From Candidatus Omnitrophota bacterium (GTDB lineage: Bacteria; Omnitrophota; Gorgyraeia; 2-01-FULL-45-10): 37,600 nt of DNA. How positions within the stretch are numbered: the first letter of the stretch is position 1; each line of letters begins with the position of its first letter. Both the position numbers and the translations under genes were made by a program. The notes under the pieces are model-generated. The model ran no database searches. It was not told the origin of the DNA and was given only the letters and a program-made list of their open reading frames with translations. The stretch spans positions 1-37,600 of the forward strand of contig JAKLDX010000001.1 in assembly GCA_022703295.1 (NCBI GenBank). The letters are read 5' to 3'. Below are positions 6,734 through 15,284 of this stretch, piece by piece.

Positions 6734-7426
6734 CTCTAATTTTTCTATTAATTTCCACCGCAGGCGCGGCGGGAAAAAAAGCAGATACTGCGTCCTGACA
6801 TTTTCGAATCCGGCCATAGATAACATCTTCTCGATAACTCCTGCTTTCACGAGCACCGCGTTGCGGTCCACATATGTCCTGCTGACGATCCATTTTGTTA
6901 AAGGATTTATAGGGTTGTGCTCAAACAGGACTAGGCGGCCTCCTGGCTTTAAGACGCGTTTTAGTTCGGCGAATATTTCGCCGTATTTTGACCGGTCGAT
7001 ATGATGAAAAACACAGGAAACCATGATCACATCGTATGAATCATCCGGAGAATTTATTTTGCCGTCCTCTTTTATCAGATGCAACGACGGTACGGGGCCG
7101 CACTGCCAGCGCTTGACGGCCTCTGTGATCATGCATTCGGAGATATCGCACCCTTCGACCCTGCCGGCAAAACCCATTTTATGCAGGACCTGAAGAGATT
7201 CCCCGGTTCCGCAGCCAAAATCCAATAATCTTATATTTTCCGGGGGTAATTCGCGGGGAAAGGGGTCCTTTTTCAGGTATTCAAACAACCACCTGATTCT
7301 GATGCCGATGAAGCTCTCGATAGTATTTCCGAAAATACGTTTGACCGGGTTTTCCATTCCGGCCGAATACCCGGCGGCATAAGAATCGAATTCGGCCTTT
7401 TCTCTGTGAGCGGGCTCGTTCTTCAT
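6677..7426 (-). CDS. Class I SAM-dependent methyltransferase
   Basis: A 249-residue protein with the class I fold: motif I LLDFGCGTGES, acidic residue motif VEGCDIS, then DSYDVIMVSCVFHHI and ELKRVLKPGGRLVLFEHNP. This is the UbiE/Methyltransf_11 type. The substrate cannot be read from sequence; a lipid or sugar of the surrounding glycan locus is plausible. The start is ATG 7426, which overlaps the stop of the GT2 gene by 4 nt (ATGA), so the two are translationally coupled. It is the third gene of a minus-strand unit with the GT2 and the large membrane protein. Its 3' end runs 57 bp into the convergent glycosyltransferase gene. Confidence 0.88.
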   Translation of the reverse strand: MKNEPAHREKAEFDSYAAGYSAGMENPVKRIFGNTIESFIGIRIRWLFEYLKKDPFPRELPPENIRLLDFGCGTGESLQVLHKMGFAGRVEGCDISECMITEAVKRWQCGPVPSLHLIKEDGKINSPDDSYDVIMVSCVFHHIDRSKYGEIFAELKRVLKPGGRLVLFEHNPINPLTKWIVSRTYVDRNAVLVKAGVIEKMLSMAGFENVRTQYLLFFPPRLRWKLIEKLESSLWWLPLGGQYVVSAKK

Positions 7427-8151
7427 GGCATCTTGTTTTTGTGTATTGTGAATCGCATTCTCAGGAGGCCTAAAATATCCTCGATGACAGTCTTTGTGAT
7501 ATGCACTTTTGTCTTTATGTCCTCTATCCACTCCACCGGCACTTCGAAAATTCTGTATTTGTAATATTCGGCCAGAAGCAGCAGCTCTGTGTCAAAAAAC
7601 CAATTATTATTCTTGATCATCGGGATAAGGTGCCTGGCAACATCATTCCTCATTGCCTTGAAACCGCATTGTGCATCCGAAAACTTATTAAAGAACAAAA
7701 GCTTGATGATAGAATTATATATCCTTGAAACGATCTCCCGCTTCAGGCTCCTCTTTATTCTGGATGCCTGCATCAGCCTTGAGCCGATAGATATGTCAAA
7801 TCCGCAAGCGATGCCCTCGATCAGCAGTTTCAAGTAGCGTATGTTGGTGGAAAGGTCCACATCCATATAACATACGATGTCAGCGCCGCTTTTTAAGAAC
7901 GCAGCCCTGAGCGCATGCCCTCTGCCCTTGACGGGGATATGCATATATTTGACCCCGTTATATTTTGCCGATAGAGCGGCTGCGATTTTCGGGGTATTGT
8001 CCGAGGAAGCATTATCGGCTATTATTATGTTCCAGGAAAAATCAGCAACTTTTGATAAATATCCATGCAGGATAAGCACGTTCTTTTGTAAACACGCCTC
8101 TTCGTTATATACAGGTATTATTATGTCCGCGCTCAATATTTTCTTGTACAT
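7423..8151 (-). CDS. GT2 family glycosyltransferase, dolichol-phosphate-mannose-synthase-like
   Basis: A 242-residue soluble GT-A enzyme. It has the N-terminal nucleotide-sugar binding pattern DIIIPVYNEE, then IIIADNASSDNT, KGRGHALRAAF, and the metal-binding CYMDVDLST (DxD). The later SDAQCGFKAM and WFFDTELLLLAE are typical of polyprenyl-phosphate glycosyltransferases (DPM1/DPG1 group), which move a sugar from a nucleotide to a lipid carrier at the cytoplasmic face. It has no C-terminal membrane anchor. It lies 12 nt after a membrane glycosyltransferase-like gene and overlaps the methyltransferase, suggesting it makes the donor for that membrane enzyme. Confidence 0.87.
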   Translation of the reverse strand: MYKKILSADIIIPVYNEEACLQKNVLILHGYLSKVADFSWNIIIADNASSDNTPKIAAALSAKYNGVKYMHIPVKGRGHALRAAFLKSGADIVCYMDVDLSTNIRYLKLLIEGIACGFDISIGSRLMQASRIKRSLKREIVSRIYNSIIKLLFFNKFSDAQCGFKAMRNDVARHLIPMIKNNNWFFDTELLLLAEYYKYRIFEVPVEWIEDIKTKVHITKTVIEDILGLLRMRFTIHKNKMP

Positions 8152-8163
8152 TTTTCCTTCCCC

Positions 8164-9660
8164 CTAAGTCCTTGCGCCGGCTTTTCTTAAGAATATGAAT
8201 ATTTTATTTGCCCTGAGGTCCAGCCTGTCTTTGCCGATTATTTTTATAAGCTGCGCATCTTTAAGCCTGCAGAAGTCATAAGAGAATACGGTTGATTTGC
8301 CTTTTCGCGATAAGATGATGTAGTATTCGTCTACGCTGTTATCCGGCTTTTCCGCACCGGCTGAGGGTATTTGTCTGACGAGGTTCCGGCCAAGGTATAA
8401 ATTTAAAAAACCCGGGCTTGTAGAATAAAAATCAGCGTCCTTAATGCCGGAAATGAATTTAGCGACGCCTTTATAGTCCGCTCTGTCATTATCGATGAAT
8501 ACGTTTGAAACAAAGGTGGGAAGGGTGGAGATGATGATGAATAATGATACGATCGACACGAATAAAGTCTTATGCTCGGGTCTGCACATCTTGTCCGAAA
8601 GATACGCTATGCATAACGCCGTCAATATTACTATATACGGGAACATGCCGTATATGTAGTCTGGCCTGAAGTAGCTGTATTTGAAAATAATGAATAGCGG
8701 AATGGGCATAAGGGCGACCGCAGTCGAGAAAAAGTATCTGTTCAGAACCGTGTTCCTGAAATCTCTTGTTAAAAACATGAGGAGCACCGCACTCAAAATC
8801 ACGATAGGGTAGAACGGGCCTATGTTGAATAGCAAAGAAAGAACGGCGTGGACAGCGGATTCGCTCATAACATTATCTACTGACCTATCGCCCGCCACCA
8901 TCCCCGAATAGAAAAACACAATGATGTTAACGCCTATGATTATCGCTATCACCGCGAATGCGGATACAAACGTCACTATAGAGGATGAGGATATTTTGGC
9001 GAGGTCATTCCTGTTATAATAAAAATGGGACACCAGCATACACAATAGAAAAAGAGTGGTTATGGCACCAAAGGCATGGATTGAATTTGGTATCAACATA
9101 CACAGGGCCAGGATGATAAAATGAAAAGCCCGGGCCGACCCCTGAGCGATCCTGGCCAGCACATATTCAAGGCATAACAGGCCCAGCATCGAAGCGAACG
9201 CCCATAGTACGTAGAACCTTATATAGGAGGAATTAAATTGCGCCCAGGGATGGAATAAAAAAAGCGCCGCAGCTATTATGCCGACCGCGAAGGAATACTT
9301 TCTTGACGATATAAATACCAGCAACGTTGTCAGTGCGCCGAAGATTATCACGATAAGGCGCAAAAACGCGAAATCATGGCTGAACAGAAGAGCCGCCTTT
9401 ATTATGATGAAAAACAAGGGAAAACAGATAGCGGGGTTGTCGCCTATGCCGCGGGGGGCTGCCTTATCTATTTCCTTATAATTTAAGAAATTCCGCAGTA
9501 AAAGGTAGTTGGCTATGCTTTGTCTGGTGACGGTCTGAGCCTCAGCCTTGCTGAAAAGCTCATTGTATTCGACATTGATGTTCTTGTAATTATATGTCCC
9601 TATAAAAAGCGCGGCGCCAAACACTATCAGCGCCGATATTATACCGATCCCTTTACGCAT
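8164..9660 (-). CDS. Polytopic membrane protein, putative GT-C glycosyltransferase
   Basis: A 498-residue protein with an N-terminal signal-anchor (IGIISALIVFGAALFIGT), a loop with NVEYNELFSKAE, then DNPAICFPLFFIIIKAALL and about ten more membrane segments, including AAALFLFHPWAQFNSSYIRFY. This resembles GT39-like proteins with a [Y/F]xxEARxY loop, here NPAI-PLFF in the place of the usual PPLYY-type motif. The soluble C-terminus (about 400-498) includes KGVAKFISG and is periplasmic by analogy. First gene of the three-gene minus-strand operon, with a good promoter at 9717-9744. Substrate unknown. Confidence 0.72.
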   Translation of the reverse strand: MRKGIGIISALIVFGAALFIGTYNYKNINVEYNELFSKAEAQTVTRQSIANYLLLRNFLNYKEIDKAAPRGIGDNPAICFPLFFIIIKAALLFSHDFAFLRLIVIIFGALTTLLVFISSRKYSFAVGIIAAALFLFHPWAQFNSSYIRFYVLWAFASMLGLLCLEYVLARIAQGSARAFHFIILALCMLIPNSIHAFGAITTLFLLCMLVSHFYYNRNDLAKISSSSIVTFVSAFAVIAIIIGVNIIVFFYSGMVAGDRSVDNVMSESAVHAVLSLLFNIGPFYPIVILSAVLLMFLTRDFRNTVLNRYFFSTAVALMPIPLFIIFKYSYFRPDYIYGMFPYIVILTALCIAYLSDKMCRPEHKTLFVSIVSLFIIISTLPTFVSNVFIDNDRADYKGVAKFISGIKDADFYSTSPGFLNLYLGRNLVRQIPSAGAEKPDNSVDEYYIILSRKGKSTVFSYDFCRLKDAQLIKIIGKDRLDLRANKIFIFLRKAGART

Positions 9661-9716
9661 AATTCGATTTTCCGTATAAAATGATTTATTTCGCTTTTTT
9701 CAACAGCTTTATTGAA

Positions 9717-9744
9717 AGTATATCATATTAAAGAATTATTTCAA
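9717..9744 (-). promoter_or_regulatory. Promoter for the minus-strand glycan operon
   Basis: Read on the minus strand: TTGAAA (9744-9739), a 16-nt spacer, TATACT (9722-9717). It would give a leader of about 50 nt before the start at 9660. Confidence 0.6.
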
Positions 9745-9766
9745 GTATGCGGACTACAGCATTGAT

Positions 9767-9778
9767 GAGGCATGCCTC
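9767..9778. promoter_or_regulatory. 12-bp perfect palindrome between divergent promoters
   Basis: GAGGCATGCCTC is self-complementary and lies between the minus-strand promoter (9717-9744) and the plus-strand promoter (9819-9847). It could be an operator for a dimeric regulator, though a single copy proves little. Confidence 0.25.
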
Positions 9779-9818
9779 CTTAGGCGCCATCGCCCGGCAG
9801 GCTTTTCGGCAAAATATA

Positions 9819-9847
9819 TTGCCAATGAGTGCCGGCGGATGTAAAAT
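9819..9847 (+). promoter_or_regulatory. Promoter with start codon at the predicted transcription start
   Basis: TTGCCA (9819-9824), 17-nt spacer, TAAAAT (9842-9847). Transcription should begin near 9854, which is the GTG start of the next gene, so the message would be leaderless. Confidence 0.55.
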
Positions 9848-9853
9848 AAAAAT

Positions 9854-11329
9854 GTGGCTATACTACTTAACAGACCATCTTCAAACCCGGAAATAATCCG
9901 GCTCATCGTTATCTGCATTGTCATATCTGCGATGATCCTGATACCCCTGAGGGTAATGGGGTACGGTTTTCTTCCTCTGGACGACGCATTGCGTCACGTT
10001 GCCAAAGCTCTTTCCGGCAAAGGATGGGAAGATATTGTAGTATTGCGTAAAGGCATGACGCTCGACGACCACCCGGGATATCACGCGTTGCTGAGGGCCG
10101 TATATAACATTACGAAGTGGCAGTGCGACGAGCTTCTCTCTTTTTCTGTCATAATCCTGTTTATGCTTTTTTGTATCAGCCCGATATTTTTTCTGAAGCG
10201 GCCGGAGGCATGGGCTGCCGCATTATTCGTCGTCACAATAACGAATTTCGCGTTTATCATGCGTCTTTTTTTCGGCAGGCCGTATATAATAGCGATGGCA
10301 ACGGTGGTGATACTGCTGTTCGCCTGGCCGCGCCTGAAGGACCGGAAGCGCCCCTACGGGACAATGGCGCTCGTGACTGTTATGATGGCCCTGTCGACGT
10401 GGATCCACTGCAGCTGGTACCTGCTTATATTGCCCGTAATCTGTTTTGCCATTGCCAGACAGTGGCGTGTAGCCGCTATTGCCGGTGCATGCACGCTGGC
10501 CGGCATACTTCTGGGAGCCATGCTTACAGGGCATCCGCTGTTATTCTTCAGGGAGAACATCGCCCACGCTTTTCTGGTCTTCAATAACCACCCCCTTCCG
10601 CGCACGCTCACCATGGAACTGAGGCCGTTTACCGGAGACGCCATGACGGCCATAGCAGTAGTGCTAGTCCTGTTGTGGCGGCGCGCCAGAGGCGAGTGGG
10701 ACCGGAAATGCGCGGATAATCCGGCATTTATTCTTGCGATCGCCGGATGGGTTCTCGGCTTTTTCGTATACCGGTTTTGGCTCGATCTTGGCCTGCCGGC
10801 GGCACTTGTCTGGATGGCGCAGGAGTTCGAATGTATATTCAGCAAAAAGCAGTTTTCCCGCCACTCAAACAGGCTGATATTCAGCGTGCTTATAATCTCC
10901 GTGCTATACCTGAACATAACCAATGACATAAACAACAGATGGACGGATAACCCCGCGGCGGAGTACCTTTATAATAAGGACCCCGAACTGGCGTCCTGGA
11001 TGCCGGGCCGGGGCGGCATAGTGTACAGCGACGACCTGCGCGTCTTCTTCGCGACCTTCTTTAAATATCCTCATGCGCCATGGCGGTATATGGTGGGATT
11101 CGAACCCGGACTAATGCCTCCGGGCGACCTGGCGGTATTTATGAATATACAGATGAGCCACGGGGCGCCGGAGTCGTTCTATCCATGGGTAAGAAAGATG
11201 CGGCGCGAGGACCGGCTGATCGTTACGCCGGGATCCGGCAGAGAGCCAGGGATACCGGAGCTAGAATGGTATTATGCAGGCTCCGGATTGTGGATAGGCC
11301 GCCTGCCCGATCAGCCTGTGCGGACATAA
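9854..11329 (+). CDS. Polytopic membrane protein, possibly GT-C-like
   Basis: A 491-residue protein with about ten hydrophobic segments. After the first helix comes LPLDDALRHVAKAL, an acidic pair in the place where GT-C enzymes hold their catalytic residues, and later LDDHPGYHALL. I do not recognise a named family. The C-terminal ~130 residues (from about 360) are soluble and probably extracytoplasmic. The start is GTG with no ribosome binding site; the promoter 6 nt upstream suggests a leaderless message. The gene stands alone, divergent from the minus-strand glycan operon and about 120 nt before the GT87-like gene. A role in surface glycan building is inferred from context only. Confidence 0.65.
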   Translation: MAILLNRPSSNPEIIRLIVICIVISAMILIPLRVMGYGFLPLDDALRHVAKALSGKGWEDIVVLRKGMTLDDHPGYHALLRAVYNITKWQCDELLSFSVIILFMLFCISPIFFLKRPEAWAAALFVVTITNFAFIMRLFFGRPYIIAMATVVILLFAWPRLKDRKRPYGTMALVTVMMALSTWIHCSWYLLILPVICFAIARQWRVAAIAGACTLAGILLGAMLTGHPLLFFRENIAHAFLVFNNHPLPRTLTMELRPFTGDAMTAIAVVLVLLWRRARGEWDRKCADNPAFILAIAGWVLGFFVYRFWLDLGLPAALVWMAQEFECIFSKKQFSRHSNRLIFSVLIISVLYLNITNDINNRWTDNPAAEYLYNKDPELASWMPGRGGIVYSDDLRVFFATFFKYPHAPWRYMVGFEPGLMPPGDLAVFMNIQMSHGAPESFYPWVRKMRREDRLIVTPGSGREPGIPELEWYYAGSGLWIGRLPDQPVRT

Positions 11330-11373
11330 AACTTCTAATCATGTTTTTTCTTTCTTCTGTCTGCGCCCTGGGT

Positions 11374-11396
11374 TATAATAACCGGTGATATATACT
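11374..11396 (+). promoter_or_regulatory. Possible promoter region of the GT87 operon
   Basis: Two -10-like boxes, TATAAT (11374-11379) and TATACT (11391-11396), lie in the 120-nt gap before the GT87-like gene. Neither has a convincing -35 box at the right distance. Confidence 0.3.
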
Positions 11397-11449
11397 GTAT
11401 ATCCATACGGAAGTCATATTAATATGATATGTGCGGACGCAATATCGCT

Positions 11450-12715
11450 ATGGAAAGTTTTAAAAAATTCATAAGTTCCGACCTGGCATTCAAAATATTC
11501 TTGGCGATATTTGTAATCTGGGTGGGGGCGGCGGCTGTAGTGAGGGGAGGGAACGACTTAAAGGTCGATTTTTTCGGCGCTGGGCAGGTGTTCCAGAAGA
11601 TGTCTCCGTATGATAACCCCACGGATACAAATCGCCCGCTTTTCAGATACGCCCCGCTATTCGCCGCGATGATCTACCCGTTTCTCCTTCTGAATAAAAT
11701 AACCCACGGCACCGCCGTAATAAACAGATACGTCATTGAATACAAGGATATCTGGTTTTCCATAACGGCATTCTACATCTTTAAGATCATCCTGTTGTCC
11801 CTCACGGCATTTTTCATGCTCAGGATGTTCCCGTCGGGAGAAAAAAAGCGCTGGAGGAATTTTAAAATAGCGTTCATGCTTTCCGTGCCGTTCACCGCGT
11901 ATGAACTCGCGAATAATCAGAATAAACTGATAGCGCTGTTCTTCGTAGTATTTTCCCTGTTCTTGTTCGAAAGAAAGAGGGCATGGCTTTCCGGGGTATT
12001 TTTTAACCTGGCCCTGGTTGTCTATGTCCCGCTGGCCGCATTTATACTCTATTTCCTGAAATACAAAAAAACCTTCATAATTATTTTCATAGTCACCATG
12101 CTTCTGGTGTTCGCGGTCCTGCCGTCTTTTATATGGGGGTTCGATTTTAATAATTTTCTTCTGAAGGACTGGTTCATCCGGTGCCTTAAGCCGTTTTTCA
12201 TGACAGACACCTATTCGGCATATGTCGAGCTTAGGAATAACAGTCAGAGCCTGCCGAGCGCCATAGGCAGGATATTCGTCTCGGATCATATAGGCGGTTA
12301 TCGATACTCCATTTCTCCTTTTGCTGTACATATGATAGTCCGGACTCTATCCGCTGTCATAGGCTTATTATCCATCCTGGCAATATGGCTTCCGTCGGGC
12401 AAGACCAAGGAACTGCAGATCTGCATACCTCTTATATTATCTTTGATCCTGCCGCAATACTGCATTTTTTATACCTGGGCATACCTTTTGGTGATATATT
12501 TCTGCGTCTTCAATTACATCAGCGATCCGTCCGCCGATGAGCGGTCAAGGAAGATCCTTCTTGCCTTGAGCGTTGCGGTATTTTTCGCCAGCTGCCTGAG
12601 CCTTTCCAAGGCGCTAAAGGCTGTTTCTTTGTTTTTCTGGGCCACCCTGGCCCTGTGGGCCGGGCTGGTGTATGTCCTGCTCATGGAAAACCGGACCAGG
12701 ACCAGATCGACATGA
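11450..12715 (+). CDS. GT87-like (DUF2029) membrane glycosyltransferase
   Basis: A 421-residue polytopic protein. It has the pattern of glycosyltransferase family 87: KVDFFGAGQVFQKMSPYDNP after the first helix, FRYAPLFAAMIYPF, then ELANNQNKLIALFFVVFSLF, and NNSQSLPSAIGRIF, matching the family's GQ-N-LL and NQS-L features. GT87 enzymes use polyprenyl-phosphate sugars, mostly mannose, outside the membrane. I prefer ATG 11450 over ATG 11429 because the extra seven residues are unconserved-looking; neither has a clear ribosome binding site. The stop overlaps the next GT2 gene by ATGA, so a donor-making enzyme is coupled directly to it. Confidence 0.8.
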   Translation: MESFKKFISSDLAFKIFLAIFVIWVGAAAVVRGGNDLKVDFFGAGQVFQKMSPYDNPTDTNRPLFRYAPLFAAMIYPFLLLNKITHGTAVINRYVIEYKDIWFSITAFYIFKIILLSLTAFFMLRMFPSGEKKRWRNFKIAFMLSVPFTAYELANNQNKLIALFFVVFSLFLFERKRAWLSGVFFNLALVVYVPLAAFILYFLKYKKTFIIIFIVTMLLVFAVLPSFIWGFDFNNFLLKDWFIRCLKPFFMTDTYSAYVELRNNSQSLPSAIGRIFVSDHIGGYRYSISPFAVHMIVRTLSAVIGLLSILAIWLPSGKTKELQICIPLILSLILPQYCIFYTWAYLLVIYFCVFNYISDPSADERSRKILLALSVAVFFASCLSLSKALKAVSLFFWATLALWAGLVYVLLMENRTRTRST

Positions 12716-13434
12716 ATAAAAACATTTCCGTCGTGCTCATCGCGCATAACGAAGAATCGAATATCGGGAAGATGGTACACGGGCTTAAAAACTCATACGA
12801 CAAAGAGATCCTGGAGATAGTCGTGGTCGATGATAACAGCACCGACCGGACATCAGCCGTGGTCAGAGAACTTCAAAAGGATTATGATAATTTAAAACTT
12901 GTGAACAGAAAACCTCCGTGCGGCGTGGGCAGGGCCCTGAAAACGGGTTTTCGCTCGGTGGACGACAGGGCGGAATACATCCTGACCATGGACAGCGATT
13001 TCATTGATAATATAGATCAGGTCAGGGCCCTGATAAAAGAAGCAGAAAAAGGCTTCGACGGCGTGATAGGCTCTCGATATATAAAAGGGGGCAGGCTAAT
13101 CAATTATCCTTTTCTTAAAAAGTTCATGAACAGGTGCTTTCATCTGACGCTCAGGGCCCTGTGCAACGTAAATGTGGCAGATACCTCGAACAATTTCAAA
13201 CTTTACAAACGAAAGCTTTTTCAGGGCCTTCCTTATCTGAGTGATGATTTTGCGATGAATGCGGAGACGGGAATATTGCCGGTGCTTTTCGGATATAGCA
13301 TAAAAGAAGTCCCTGTATCCTGGACGGGCAGGACCGGCAATATGGGGAAATCGAAATTCAGCCTGTTGAAGAACGCCTCGAGTTATATGAGGGTAATAAC
13401 TAACGTGATCGGCAAAAAATATAAGGTGAATTAG
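12712..13434 (+). CDS. GT2 family polyprenyl-phosphate glycosyltransferase (DPM1-like)
   Basis: A 240-residue GT-A enzyme. Motifs in order: SVVLIAHNEESNI, IVVVDDNSTDRT, CGVGRALKTGF, LTMDSDFID (DxD), FDGVIGSRYIKGG, VADTSNNFKLY and FAMNAETGILP. These are the marks of dolichyl-phosphate mannose synthase-like enzymes, which load a sugar onto a lipid carrier. The start ATG 12712 overlaps the GT87-like stop by 4 nt; the frame is open further upstream but inside that gene. The stop overlaps the next gene's GTG by one base. Coupling suggests it supplies the lipid-linked sugar to the GT87-like protein. Confidence 0.88.
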   Translation: MNKNISVVLIAHNEESNIGKMVHGLKNSYDKEILEIVVVDDNSTDRTSAVVRELQKDYDNLKLVNRKPPCGVGRALKTGFRSVDDRAEYILTMDSDFIDNIDQVRALIKEAEKGFDGVIGSRYIKGGRLINYPFLKKFMNRCFHLTLRALCNVNVADTSNNFKLYKRKLFQGLPYLSDDFAMNAETGILPVLFGYSIKEVPVSWTGRTGNMGKSKFSLLKNASSYMRVITNVIGKKYKVN

Positions 13435-14531
13435 TGAAGCGAAGATTAATTGTTACCGGCTCCGCGGGGTTGATAGGGTCGGAGATATGCGCGTATTTCG
13501 GGAGCCTGGGGTGGGAGATTTACGGGGTGGACAACAATCAGCGCGCGGCTTTTTTCGGGCCGGAGGGCGACGTCACCCGGAACCGGGAACGAACGGAATC
13601 GACCGTTGACGGGTATAAGCATTACAATATAGACATCAGGGACCGCGTGAAGATACCGGGCCTCGTGAAGGCGGCGAAGCCCGACGCGATCGTAAATTGT
13701 GCCGCGCAGCCAAGCCACGACCTTGCCGCGCAGATCCCGTTCGACGATTTCGATATCAACGCGGCGGGGACACTAAATCTGCTGGAGGCTGCGAGGCGAC
13801 ATTCGCCGGATGCCGTATTCGTGCATATGTCCACTAACAAAGTTTACGGCGACGCGCCCAATGAGATAGCCATGAAGGAACTGGCGACACGATGGGACTA
13901 CGCGGACAAACAATATGAGAGCGGTATCCCCGAGACGTTCAGGATCGACCGCTCTAAACATTCGCTTTTCGGGGCGTCGAAACTCGCCGCCGATGTCCTG
14001 GTCCAGGAATACGGCAGGTATTTCGGCATGAAAACCTGTGCCTTGCGCGGCGGCTGCCTGACAGGGCCTAATCATGCCGGCGTCGAACTGCACGGTTTTT
14101 TAAGTTATCTGGCAAAGTGTAATATAGAAGGCCGCATGTATAAAATATACGGCTATAAAGGAAAGCAGGTCCGGGACAATATCCATTCTTTTGATGTGGC
14201 GAGGTTTGTAGAGGAATTTATCGGGCGTCCCAGGTGCGGTGAAGTTTATAATCTGGGCGGAGGCAAAGGGAATTCATGCTCTATCCTGGAAGCCTTTGAG
14301 ACGGCAGCGTCTATTACGGGCAAAAAAATGATATATGAATATACCGGCAAAAACAGAGAAGGAGACCACATCTGTTATTATAGCGATCTCGGCAAGGCGC
14401 GAAGCCATTATCCGGACTGGTCCATAACGAAATCTCTTGACGATATATTTGAAGAAATAATTTCCTCGTGGGAGGACAGGATAGCGAAGACAGGAAAAAA
14501 CAGAACAGTGAAAAAGGGGGAACAGGTATGA
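13434..14531 (+). CDS. NAD-dependent nucleotide-sugar epimerase/dehydratase (CDP-tyvelose-epimerase-like)
   Basis: A 365-residue extended short-chain dehydrogenase. The NAD site is VTGSAGLIGSE (residues 7-17). Further motifs: NCAAQPSHDLAA, NAAGTLNLLEAAR, MSTNKVYGD (132-140), HSLFGASKLAAD, LRGGCLTGPNHAGVELHGF and GKQVRDNIHS. This is the group related to CDP-paratose/tyvelose 2-epimerase. The usual catalytic Tyr of YxxxK is Phe179 here, with Lys183 kept. I recall other members with FGASK, so it may be a group trait. GTG start, one base overlap with the GT2 gene; its stop overlaps the next gene by ATGA. Likely supplies a modified nucleotide sugar. Confidence 0.87.
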   Translation: MKRRLIVTGSAGLIGSEICAYFGSLGWEIYGVDNNQRAAFFGPEGDVTRNRERTESTVDGYKHYNIDIRDRVKIPGLVKAAKPDAIVNCAAQPSHDLAAQIPFDDFDINAAGTLNLLEAARRHSPDAVFVHMSTNKVYGDAPNEIAMKELATRWDYADKQYESGIPETFRIDRSKHSLFGASKLAADVLVQEYGRYFGMKTCALRGGCLTGPNHAGVELHGFLSYLAKCNIEGRMYKIYGYKGKQVRDNIHSFDVARFVEEFIGRPRCGEVYNLGGGKGNSCSILEAFETAASITGKKMIYEYTGKNREGDHICYYSDLGKARSHYPDWSITKSLDDIFEEIISSWEDRIAKTGKNRTVKKGEQV

Positions 14532-15259
14532 AGCACAAAGGCGCGATTTTTGCGGTCATAGTTGTTTGTATAGCTGCCTTCTTTTTAATATCGGACGCAA
14601 CTTCCAGGTATCCGGAGAACAAATGGACAAGGCTAGTTGAACAATGCGGCAGGGTCCTGGCGAATGTACGGAATATGTCCGACCAGAGCATACCCGAGGG
14701 CACCCTCCTCGACGCTAAGGCTATAGGCATATTCCCGTCCACCATCTCCGCCGGATTAGGGCTTGGCGGTGAATACGGCCAGGGGATCATAATGGTTAAA
14801 GACAAACTGGGCGGGCGATGGTCAAGCCCGGCCATATTTACTTTAGCCGGGGGGAGCATAGGATGGCAAATAGGAGGCCAGGCGACAGATATTATCCTCA
14901 TATTCAGGGACCAGCAGAGCGTGAATGCTATTCTGCAGGGGAAGCTTAAGCTGGGCGCCGATGCCTCTGTCGCGGCCGGGCCGGTCGGCAGGAACGCGTC
15001 TGCCGCGACCGACATACAATTTAAGGGCGGCATATTATCATATTCTGTAAGCCGTGGGCTATTTATAGGGGCAAGGCTCGAAGGGGCCGTATTGACGCAG
15101 CACTGGGACGGCAATCAGGAATTATACGGTAAGCGGCTCTCCGCCGAGGAGATACTGTTCGAGAACAAGGCGAAGATGCCGAAATGCGCACGCCGGGTGC
15201 TGAGAGCATTGGCCAGATATAAAATATTAATGTATATTATAAATAAGTTTTCAAAATAA
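14528..15259 (+). CDS. SYLF/Ysc84-domain lipid-binding protein, exported
   Basis: A 243-residue protein with an N-terminal signal peptide or anchor (AIFAVIVVCIAAFFLIS). The rest is the SYLF (Ysc84) domain: AKAIGIFPSTISAGLGLGGEYGQG, GGRWSSPAIFTLAGGSIGWQIGGQ, DIILIFRDQQSV, KLGADASVAAGPVGR and SVSRGLFIGARLEGAVL. The domain binds phosphoinositides in eukaryotes; in bacteria it is found in exported, membrane-associated proteins of unknown role. ATG 14528 has GGGGGAA just upstream and overlaps the epimerase stop by 4 nt, so it belongs to the same operon. Confidence 0.9.
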   Translation: MKHKGAIFAVIVVCIAAFFLISDATSRYPENKWTRLVEQCGRVLANVRNMSDQSIPEGTLLDAKAIGIFPSTISAGLGLGGEYGQGIIMVKDKLGGRWSSPAIFTLAGGSIGWQIGGQATDIILIFRDQQSVNAILQGKLKLGADASVAAGPVGRNASAATDIQFKGGILSYSVSRGLFIGARLEGAVLTQHWDGNQELYGKRLSAEEILFENKAKMPKCARRVLRALARYKILMYIINKFSK

Positions 15260-15284
15260 GAATAAGCGGCAAAAGGCATAAATA

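Noticed and set aside
13434..14531. Epimerase gene as a dead enzyme because of the missing Tyr
   Set aside because: The NAD site, the Lys and the long conserved blocks are intact and the Phe form seems shared by relatives, so loss of function is not supported.
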